Source: Cepaea nemoralis
Taxonomy: Eukaryota > Mollusca > Gastropoda > Stylommatophora > Helicidae
NCBI GenBank assembly: GCA_014155875.1
Contig: JACEFZ010002074.1
Coordinates: 1-64,000, forward strand
Direction of reading: 5' to 3'
Length of the DNA stretch: 64,000 nucleotides
How positions within the stretch are numbered: the first letter of the stretch is position 1; each line of letters begins with the position of its first letter. The notes under the pieces were generated by a model, which had not been told where the DNA came from, did no database searches, and saw nothing but the letters and a program-made list of their open reading frames with translations. The position numbers and the translations under genes were made by a program. Below, one piece after another: positions 55,863 through 64,000 of the stretch.

Positions 55863-56283
55863 AGCCAACCCTCTTCAATTCAATATTCAGCTCTTGAAGT
55901 ATGGATGCATTTGTCCTTTTCTTTACCCAAGATATTCTTAGAACCCGTCATAACATTTATATTCAAAAGCATTTATGCGCGGTTCAACTTGTTTAATAAG
56001 TGTCCAGGTCTCACGGGCGTATGTTGCAATGAAAAAATGCATGCTCTTAAAAATCTAATTTTTGTAGTTCTGTCTGTCCCACTCCATAATTTATTAAGTT
56101 GTTTTCGTCTTTGAAGAGCAATTGATAGTCGTCGTTTAATTTCTTTAATTGTGTCACCATTGTTGGTAATCAATGATCCAAGGTATTCAAAATTTTCCAC
56201 CACCTCCAAACTTTCCTCATTAATATATATTTATTTCTCCATGGTAGTTTTATCTGCATGCATTATCTTTGTTTTCGCTATGT
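55863..56283 (-). pseudogene. Composite LINE, copy 5: RTE thumb and C-terminus
   Basis: Minus frame 56209-55973 reads VVENFEYLGSLITNNGDTIK, EIKRRLSIALQRRKQLNKLW and RTTKIRFLRACIF. It is the same segment as 41604-41840 and 15060-15365. A short stutter (CTTCAATTCAATATT) follows the LINE-B target duplication. Confidence 0.85.
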
Positions 56284-56508
56284 TCTTCTTCTTCTTCTTC
56301 TTTCGTTCGCCTGAAATATGTCTATAACTGCAGTGTTGTTTCTTGTATGAATCTAACAGTCTTTTTTAGTTCACTCAGAGGTCCATAGAGTTTATCTTCC
56401 AATGTTGTCTCTCTAGGCCAGAAGGTTCGCCTGGATATGTTGTAGTTTGGGCAGTCCTGAAGTATGTGTTCTGTTGTGTGCGATGCCAAACCACATGTGC
56501 ACACGTTA
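56284..56508 (-). mobile_element. Nested 5'-truncated RNase H LINE tail, second complete copy
   Basis: CTCGLASHTTEHILQDCPNY to RFIQETTLQL-stop with a (GAA)n tail (plus CTTCTTCTTCTTC at about 56285), at the same position between NLYLN and KTKIMH codons as in copy 4. Here the fusion NLYLN-V-CTCGLASH is in frame and gives a 130-codon chimeric ORF (56714-56322). Confidence 0.87.
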
Positions 56509-56988
56509 AGATATAAGTTGTGATTTTCACTATTTCTTTGGGTTGAGGTTATTAAGTGTTCTATACCAGTCTGTGATGTGGATAGTAATATTGTATCATC
56601 AGCATATCGAATCTCTGGTATTTCATGACCACCGATATTTAGGGCATCATATTGCTCCCTGGTTATATCATATCTGACATTTCTCATTATATTTTCGGCG
56701 TACAGGTTAAACAAATAGGGTTACAGCACACATCCCTGACGGACTCTTTTCTTGATTTCAAACCAATCTGATGTCTTACCATCTATTCTAACCGCTGCTT
56801 GTTGGTCTAGATTACTCTAGATAGAGCATTATTATGAGTTGTACTACATGTGATGGAAAGCCCATATTCCTCATGATTTCCCAAAGTTTCTGATGTTGTA
56901 CACAGTCAAATGCCTTTTAATGATCCACAAAACAGGAGAATAGGTTTACATTAAATTTTCTGTATTTCTCTATTATTAAACGCATGTT
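56509..56988 (-). pseudogene. Composite LINE, copy 5: catalytic RT segment
   Basis: Minus strand: FVDH.KAFDCV-like motif A region near 56920, VRQGCVL with a changed codon near 56740, NLYAENIMRNVRYDITREQY and IPEIRYADDTILLS (YADD intact). It corresponds to plus 8711-9181 of copy 1. It is cut at 56978-56988 by the target duplication AAACGCATGTT of the next insertion. Confidence 0.85.
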
Positions 56989-58395
56989 CATCCCCCAATG
57001 TGTCTCCACCTTGCCGTGGTGGGGGAGCTTGAGTGTCTTATTGTCCTCATGTGCTATTTCCATGGATGAAAACTACATATCGGACAGCTTATGGGATAGG
57101 GGCCAGACTAAGCGAGACACAACCTGCTACTCTGCAGGTAGACTGGGGATAGCAGTCAAAAGTTTCAGTCAGGCGCACAAAGGCAGAAGTTCTTGGTCCG
57201 GACACATACATTAAGGCTCTCTGTCGCGGGTTGAGGCTGAACGCCCTAAGCCATAAACCCTGGGATGTGAGAGCCAGGCCGATACCCACCTACCGAAAAA
57301 TGGAGGTGAGATACTGAGCACGCTACATGCCCAATTCAGCCTTACTTGTCCGAAGGCTCTCAGCTGGGGGATATGAGGGATCCCCGGATGAGAGGGCCTG
57401 GCCGTTTCTCGCTCACTGCTGCACGGAGGTAAGGTGCTGAGCCGGCAGCACATGTAGCCTACCTCGTGAGCGAGTACTAAAAGGTAGAAGAAGTGCGTCA
57501 GTCGAATGAAATGATTACGAAAACTGTCTGTATCTAACTCATAGAGAGTGTAGACAAAGGTGGAAAAACGTCTCAATAACACGAAATGGAACGCACGGCT
57601 AGCGAATCCATTGCGTGGTCCGAAGTCTGAAGCGTCCTATCTTGACCAGCTGGGCGACATCACAACAATAAGTCTAACGTGCCTCGAAACCCGAGGAAGG
57701 CTAATCTCATTAAAAATGCCCGCCGAAGACGGAAGTGCCATCCTACGGGTGGCAAAATAAAAATTGCCACTACGCATTTACGTCCGAGTGAAATGTCTCG
57801 TCCGAATGTCTCTCGTGCTAGGAACAGACCTAGTTTCCGAATGCCGCTCTTGTTCGGAACAGCTCTGACTAAGTAGTTTTCCGAATGTCCGTCGTGCCTG
57901 GAACAGCTCTGACGGGCACAACGACAAGCACATTGACAGATTCGAAAGCTCGCTGAGTGGATACCGTCTACAGACCTGTCTGGTTTGTGCGGGAACTGCC
58001 CGGGGCGAAGGTAATGCCCAATATATTGAAGTGAGGAATTAAAGCAGCCATGAGCAGGACGTGACGATTCCCTCGGTGAGCCCAGCACCAGGGCGCTATG
58101 TGTCGGCTCTGCAATTATGGAAGCCACCCAGGATGGCGGAAAATGCCATGGACTGTCTCTGCCTTCCTTTGAGGGATGACCGCGAAGTCTTCGAATGTTC
58201 CAACTTAACTAGGTCTGATGTGGACGGTACCACAAAAGTGAGAGTCTCCCAGGAATGCTAACCTGGTCAAAATTGCACACTAAAAGTCGGATGTGTTGGC
58301 CTAAGGGTTTCTAACCAAGGTGCCTAACGAGACACACCGCAATCATATCTGAAATTTTTTTTTTAAAAACACTCCTAATGAACGCAAAGAAGAAG
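56989..58395 (+). mobile_element. GAA-tailed non-coding retroelement (copy 3, short form)
   Basis: 1,407 bp flanked by perfect 11-bp copies of AAACGCATGTT (56978-56988 and 58396-58406). Head TGTGTCTCCACCTTGCCGTG, tail CTAATGAACGCAAAGAAGAA. It has a single copy of the internal module (about 58000-58190), whereas 7.1-8.7 and 19.4-21.3 kb have two. Same insertion site in the same LINE family as copy 1. Blocks shared with both others include GGGGGATATGAGGGATCCCC and CTCTGACGGGCACA. No coding capacity recognised. Confidence 0.9.
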
Positions 58396-58406
58396 AAACG
58401 CATGTT

Positions 58407-59480
58407 GCGTATGTGATCTCTTGTTCCTCTTCCTTGTCTAAATCCAGCTTGAACCGCGTTAATCTCTTCTTCCATTTACTTACGAAGTCTTACCGTTGTG
58501 ATTTTTAGTAGAATTTTACTTGCATGGCTGATAAGGGCAACAGTTCTATAGTTGGTGCATAATTTCAGGTTGCCCTTTTTTGGTTTTGGGATGAAGATAG
58601 TACTCTTCCAATCTTTTGGCCATATACCATATTTCCATATCTTTTTACATAATACATGGTGGATTTGTAAGCTTTCTTTTCCTCCCGCTTTAATTAGTTC
58701 AGCTGGTATCTCATCACATCCAGGTGATTTACCATTCTTCAGGATCTTTATTGCCCATGCAGTTTCATCTAATGAGGGTTCAGGTTCTGTTAGTTAGTTA
58801 GTTAGTTAGTCGCAGTTCCAACTTCATAGCAACGGGTCATCCCCATTATGCTCCGTTCCTGTGCCAGTGAATATCACACAAAACGCTCCCCACTGCACAA
58901 TGTGAAAAGTGGAGAAGACAGGAGTCTTGACAAACAACAGCTCCCACAGATACACTGTGCATAATGCCACCGCCAGAATGTCAACACAATAGCCCCCCAC
59001 AAAACACCCAGTTCATATCTGATGGAATCGGCAGTCATTTTCCCAACTGGATGTTTCCTAGATGTTCACCCACACAGTCCACGAAATGCAGTTCATCGTC
59101 GATGGCAGAGGCAGTCAACCAGAAGCCCAGCAGCCACGCATTTCTGCATAAGGCTCTGTTTCTGCTGTCTTTGGTTCATGTATATCATTCACATCCTCAC
59201 AGTCATTCATATCATAATTCCACTGCAGTATTCCTGCCATCTTTCTCGAATTTGTCTAGATTCTGTTAAGGTATTTCCCAACTTGTCACAGATAACATTT
59301 AATTGAGGTTGAACATTTCTTGTCAATAACTTCATTTCTTTGAACATTTCGTAATCTCTTCCATTGTTATGATATTGCTCTATTTTAATACAACAATGGT
59401 TTTTGTTTTGGTCCTTTCTTGTGTTCTACCTTATTTCTCGTGTTAAAGATTTATACTTCATGCTAATGTTATCGGTTTCA
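58407..59480 (-). pseudogene. Composite LINE, copy 5: N-terminal RT segment, truncated
   Basis: The inverse of plus 6430-7116: AGFRQGRGTRDH-region, LLSAMQ/ALISH-type region, KSPGCDEIPAELIKAG, and after a SINE (58792-59151) the linker down to about 59480, where it ends at ATGTTATCGGTTTC. The endonuclease half is missing; the next sequence is an LTR-like region. Confidence 0.82.
58792..59151 (-). mobile_element. AACT-tailed SINE inserted in composite LINE
   Basis: 360 bp with a minus-strand (AACT)n tail (plus GTTAGTTAGTTAGTTAGT at 58788-58810) and flanks GGTTCTGTT (58783-58791) and GGCTCTGTT (59152-59160), a 9-bp target duplication with one mismatch. The uninterrupted site is at plus 6741-6760 of copy 1 (GCAGAAACAGAACCTGAAC), proving the insertion. 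No clear tRNA boxes seen; origin unknown. Confidence 0.85.
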
Positions 59481-59489
59481 AAAAGCTGC

Positions 59490-60170
59490 TAATAGACAAG
59501 ATAGAAGAACTATGGAAATAGACTCAAACAAGATAGAGAGGACATAGCTATCTAGGAGCTAGGGGACAGAAAGGACAGAAGCACGAGAGAGAACTATGAA
59601 TAGTTCTCCAACTGGACACACTCGTGTCCTAAAAGGGGACAACGTAAGACGTGAGCTGGGGTTACCCAGGATAGAATGGGGAAACCCACTATCACGAGAA
59701 GTGTCCAGGGAAAACACTGGTAACTCCAACCGGGTGACCAGTAATTAACGGCGTGCTGGAACACCGAGCACGCAAACCAGCTAACCCACGAAGGGTCTAT
59801 CGCTTGTGGCTGTACACGCCACGAAGATCCTCAGACCGGGACTTGACAGCCTAGCAGACGGACTGCTGTATTCGCTAGGAATACTGTGTTGCTTAGAAAG
59901 GACAGTATTCATAGATATGACTTAGACTACTTAACTTTGATAGAGATTACCATCGATACCATCTCTCATTTAACATCATCACCATACATCATGATATGTA
60001 TTAACCATGTGGCTATCCGCCGCTCGCCGAGCTATTGTAAATTAAGCTCAGAATAAACTTGTATTATACTTGTATCTTTTTGCATAACCTTCGTGTTATC
60101 ATTGCTTGTGGTACAAAAGCGGAAATCCTTGTATGCCTGTTAAAGTTGAGTTGCTGACAGGCAGGATCCG
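59490..60170 (+). mobile_element. Probable 5' LTR of Gmr1-like element 2
   Basis: No frames; contains AATAAA (60052-60057) followed by a T-rich stretch, and is followed at 60173 by TGGTGTCAGAAGGTGGGGCT, which looks like a primer-binding site, with gag downstream. GGACAC...GTGTCC forms a small hairpin at about 59614. The left boundary is unknown and the partner LTR lies outside the window. Confidence 0.55.
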
Positions 60171-61047
60171 ATTTGGTGTCAGAAGGTGGGGCTTGAACCA
60201 CCTTCAAGCACTTTTCAAGACCATTTACCCACATAAATTGTGAAATTATTCGAAATTATTTGTGATATTCTATATTATTTAAATTTGGAAATTTAAAACT
60301 GTGATTTGTTTAAACTGGAATTATGTACCCAAAGCACCAGTTTATCGAATATTTTTGAACATTTGTTGTGTGATATTCATGATGTCAACTTTCACCAAAT
60401 TTACTCACGAACTTGTACAATGCCAAATTCATTTAGTACAAGGGAAGTAATTTAAAATTTAGACTAAGCCATACAGCAGAGCTCAATCAGAGACAGTAGG
60501 GAAGTGAAGACAAGACGACAATTGACTACTCATTCGACGTTTCATCTCACTATTCATTCGACGATTCATACAGACAATCATACCATTCATATCATTTATA
60601 TCATTCATTCATTCAAATCACATTTGTAATTTGCCTAGCGTAAAAACGGTGATAGGTAAATTGAATACAACCATGTATTGTGTATCATATTTTGTAACCA
60701 TATGCTAATTGTTGCTGTTCTATAAAACAGATACAGCAATCGTGCGAACAAGCCTTTCAATTCTATGTTTCCAAAACAGCAGTGAAACATCCCGAAGATC
60801 CGAATTTGATAACATCCCGAAGATCCAAATTTGGTAACATCCCGAGGGGCCGCATTTTCATCTGATTAGATGAGTATTTTTCAAACATTTTGATAATCAC
60901 AATTAACCATGCATCTTATTTTTCAGTGAGTGATTGTGAATTTGTAACACGTATTAATTGTAAAATTATTATATACCATTGGTGTAAGAACATAAAGCCC
61001 TACAATGTCAACATTAAGTGAGTGTATCTGCCAAGGAGTGAAGTTAT
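60171..61047 (+). other. Leader of Gmr1-like element 2
   Basis: It starts with the primer-binding-like site at 60173, then AT-rich DNA with repeated short words (ATTCATTCGACG, ATCCCGAAGATCC/ATCCCGAGGGGCC). No coding motif. Confidence 0.5.
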
Positions 61048-61562
61048 CGAGGCTACCGATGCATTTAGGGTTTGACATAATAGCAATAATATTTGATACC
61101 TTCTAGTTCTCCTTGCTTAACTGAAGACCAAAAACAGCCACTGGAACAAAACTCCACAAAGACTTTCCTCTCGCAAATTGACTTTAATATGTCGACGATT
61201 TTCTGACACTCAATTACTCAATTACCGCCCGAGCTGGACGGCAGCTGGACTGAGAGAGGAGTTAGACTTGGGCTGCCGTCCAGCTCGGACGCAGCACGTC
61301 TTCTGGAGCATGGCTAACAGTCCGTTATGCCGCTCTTTGTGTTCAGCAGTGTATATGTCAGATATCAGGTATATTACATTCCTTGTGGAGTAATTGAGTG
61401 TCAGAAAATCGTCGACATATTAAAGTCAATTTGCGAGAGGAAAGTCTTTGTGGAGTTTTGTTCCAGTGGCTGTTTTTGGTCTTCAGTTATGCAAGGAGAA
61501 CTAGAAGGTAGCAATTATTATTATTGTTATTATGTCAAACCCTAGATGCATCGGGAGCCTCG
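61048..61562. repeat. Large inverted repeat (about 172-bp arms) before gag
   Basis: 61048-61219 and 61388-61562 are near-perfect inverse copies: AACTGAAGACCAAAAACAGC and TTTCCTCTCGCAAATTGACT in the left arm occur as exact reverse complements in the right. Similarity may reach into the first gag codons (GTGAAGT/ACTTCAC). The 168-bp spacer has its own inverted pair, GAGCTGGACGGCAGC and GCTGCCGTCCAGCTC. It could be a fold-back element or an inverted duplication. Confidence 0.92.
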
Positions 61563-62859
61563 TCGACTTCACTTCGTGACAGTATCCAAGCTGGCAAAGA
61601 ACTAGGCCATAGCGGGGAGAAACTAGAAAAATGGGCAGAACAGAAATACAAAGAAAAAACAGAAAGAAAAGCCGCACTAGAGAGAGATGAAAGAGCACTT
61701 GATAGACAACATCAGAAAGAGATGAGAGAGTTAGAGGAAGCCACCAAGCAAAAACAAATAGAATCAGACTTACAAACAAAGCAAAAAGCAAATAGAGGTA
61801 GACTCACAAACAAACTTAAGAATGAAAGAGATGGAAATCGACTCACACATTCAAATAGCTTCCACTAAACAGAAGAGTCTAGAAGAGGTAATTAAATTTT
61901 CTAAATATAAAGGGATCATCAACCCCTTCAGTCAAGGGGATTCAATATCAGCATGGACCGAGAATATAGAGTTCCAGCTTAAATTTCAGGAAATACCGTT
62001 GGAAGATTGGGCGATGATCTATATGAGAAATCTCTCAGGGGAGCCCTTAAAAGTTATCGAGTCTATACCAACAGAATTAAGAAACAACTACCAATATATT
62101 CATGACAGAATTATGCAGCATTTTCTAATCGATGCTCCTGGATATCAGATCCAGTACTCACAAATCAAACCAAAACCGAACGAAACGTTCATAGATTACG
62201 TATCTAACGTGCAGAGTGTATTTAGTAAGTGGCTGAAGGCGGCGAAAGTAGGGAAGGATTTTGACAAATTACAAAACTTAATGATTATGGATAAAGTAAT
62301 ATCCACAGTCCCAACTCCCTTTGCTAAGTTCCTTCAACAATCAGACATTGAATCTCTTGAGCAACTAGAGAAACGTGGTTCAGCATATTTTTCCTCGAAC
62401 CGAGATGTATTTAAGTCATCTATACATGATTCTGAAATTACTGCGTTTGCTAAGAACGAACCAAGCAGACCTTTCAACCAGAAAGCTTACCATAAGAAAG
62501 ATAAACCATACCAAAAGCCACCACAATGTGTGTACTGCCATTTATTTCATCCACAATTTTCGATGTGTGATAAAAATCCAGCATATCCTGCACATCTCGA
62601 AATGATGATTAAAAAGCAGGAAAACAAAAGGACAGCTTACAGGCGTGCAGTTAAATGTTTTTTTTGTTGTTGTTGTTCTTCATTTGGCCACTTTAGTAAT
62701 AAATGTTTGGGCAGACAAAGAATGAAAGCCAGCAACGCTATGCTCATAGATACATCGTCTGATAGTGGCAGTGAAACAGAGTGCGAGAATGAAAATGTAT
62801 TACCATTCAATGAGTGTGAAAGTGTAGCGGTTGTTACAGATATTTTAGACTTTAGATAA
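61560..62859 (+). pseudogene. gag: Gmr1-like element 2: gag (one frameshift)
   Basis: A coiled-coil N-terminus (SIQAGKELGHSGEKLEKWAE, then AALERDERALDRQHQKEMRE) is read in one frame to about 61785; the rest is in frame 61822-62859 (345 codons). That frame has AWTENIEFQLKFQEI, a SCAN-like helical region at residues 106-190 (YQIQYSQIKPKPNETFIDYV, FSKWLKAAKVGKDFDKLQNL), a loose Cys/His cluster CVYCHLFHPQFSMC (236-249) and a zinc knuckle C282-X2-C285-X4-H290-X4-C295 produced within a TGT repeat. Domain order and the GKDF motif match gag of element 1 (44351-45733). It ends with TAA at 62857; TGA follows two codons later. Confidence 0.85.
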
Positions 62860-62865
62860 GTGTGA

Positions 62866-64000
62866 TACCTGTCATCAGTTCCATACGGAACGGTAAACTC
62901 AAATGTGGTCACATTGTACCATTCTCTCAATGAAGATGCAAATTCAGCTTTAGCCTCCAGAGGCAATTTAAAGTTCCACGATGCACTGGTCAATGATCAG
63001 CCATGCCAATGTTTACTCGATAGCGGGAGCACTTTACTCGGGGTTAGAAGGGAACTAGTTAACCAGAAGGATTATACGGGTGACTTTGTTAAATTCCGCA
63101 TTTTTTCTGGCACTATTGAGAAATACCCGCTGGCAAAAGTCCGTATAAATACCCCGTTCCTTTCCGGCACATTTACGTGCGCTATCTTACAAAACCCCTG
63201 TACTGACCTTGTTTTGGGATGCCTTCCTGGGTTAAGACACTGCACTGATGACGAGATATTAGCCTGGAAACAAACACACATGGCTAATGCAGTAACTAGG
63301 TCAGAGACCCAAACACATCAAACTGACCTACAAGATGAGATGTTACATTTATTAACACCTACAGGTACTATTGACAATACCACTCGACAAGAATTTATCG
63401 AGGCACAACACGCTGATTCAACTATTGCACCCTATTTTAGATTATTAGGTGAGAAAGCTAAATTAACCAAAAATGCCTCTTGGTACTTCAAACTGCATAA
63501 TGGAATTCTCATGCGGTATTACACCACTAATAACCATGAAATTCAGCAGACGGTGCTACCTTTGAAACATCGACAAAATGTGTTAAAGATTGCACACAAT
63601 TCACCGTTTGCTGGACATCTGGCTTATAACAAAACGAGAGCCAGAATTTTGGCACATTTCTATTGGCCTAAATTGTATAACGATATTAAAACTTTTTGTC
63701 GGTCATGTACCATTTGCCAACATGTAGAGAGAAAGGGAAAGTATGTAACACCTGAGGTCCAATCTTCAACATTGGCCTCTATACCGTGTGAAAGTGTAGC
63801 CGATGCCAATAAGGGTAACAAAACCCTACACCTTGAACCCAATCAAGAGGTGCTACTTTTACTACCAGATAAACGTAACTTATTATTAACTTCATGGCAA
63901 GGGCCATTCAAAGTGGTACGAAAGATATCAGATGTCGATTATGAAATATCGATAAACCAAAAATTAAAGATATTTCATATCAACATGCTGAAGCCTTACT
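62866..64000 (+). CDS. pol: Gmr1-like element 2: protease and integrase part of pol, partial
   Basis: In the same frame as gag, and open from 62866 to the window end (378 codons) after TAA and TGA. Protease: CLLDSGSTLLGVRRELV (catalytic Asp intact, about 63019), YPLAKVRINTPF, CTDLVLGCLPG. Then VTRSETQT linker and, with no RT, the H2C2 integrase finger: LKHRQNVLKIAHNSPFAGHL, HFYWPKLYNDIKTFCRSCTI and CQH. About 25 codons later comes a GPY/F-type module, LLLLPDKRNLLL and SWQGPFKVVRKISDVDYEIS ending FHINMLKPY. The integrase DDE core is missing, an in-frame deletion. Protease-integrase order with RT expected after the window end is the Gmr1 arrangement. Either stop readthrough or decay separates it from gag. 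Confidence 0.8.

Noticed and set aside
59490..64000. Endogenous retrovirus with an envelope gene
   Set aside because: The Gag and pol order are those of a Gmr1-like Gypsy element; no envelope-like frame is present within the window.

Overview
This window looks like transposon-dense, gene-poor nuclear DNA from an invertebrate animal. I see no gene that I would call a host gene. The evidence is several families of non-LTR retrotransposons (RTE/BovB-like, I-like with RNase H, and others), Gmr1-like Ty3/Gypsy elements, a mariner relic, tRNA-derived SINEs, microsatellites and a very large minisatellite. A mollusc or other lophotrochozoan would fit this repertoire, but that is inference, not something the sequence proves.

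Layout. 1-660: (TGTC)n with an 84-bp unit embedded three times. 1.4-3.7 kb: dead LINE, MITE, mariner and SINE remains. 4.0-16.7 kb: a patchwork of LINE fragments on both strands, including an RTE-like element (5.5-9.2 kb) split by a 1.57-kb GAA-tailed element. 17-19.4 kb: mostly unrecognised. 19.4-21.6 kb: another copy of the GAA-tailed element, itself carrying a tRNA-type SINE. 22.4-23.4 kb: LINE RT end. 23.6-26.4 and 32.2-39.7 kb: two blocks of one 46-bp minisatellite (about 220 copies). They are separated by a 1.9-kb G/T-rich tract and a decayed but near full-length LINE (28.6-32.2 kb). 39.7-42.3 kb: LINE 3' ends. 42.3-47.8 kb: a decayed Gmr1-like Gypsy element (minus strand) with a recognisable 3' LTR. 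47.8-51.1 kb: RNase H fragment, AT-rich DNA and SINE pieces. 51.1-59.5 kb: a composite LINE locus carrying an intact 974-codon LINE with a perfect 10-bp target duplication. 59.5-64 kb: a second Gmr1-like element (plus strand): LTR-like region, primer-binding-like site, large inverted repeat, gag, protease and integrase zinc finger. It runs off the window end.

The elements interact mainly by insertion into one another. The RTE-like LINE family carries the same nested insertions at the same positions in several loci (5.5-9.2, 12.0-12.7, 14.2-15.4, 40.1-42.3 and 51.1-59.5 kb). A nested assemblage has therefore been copied as a unit, either by segmental duplication or by retrotransposition of the composite. 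The two Gmr1-like elements share a SCAN-like Gag and a protease-then-integrase order.

The strongest observations are the composite LINE family, the GAA-tailed non-coding retroelement with 11-bp target duplications, the Gmr1-like pair, the intact LINE, and an 18-base match to the Tn5/Nextera mosaic end inside the minisatellite, which points to an assembly artefact.
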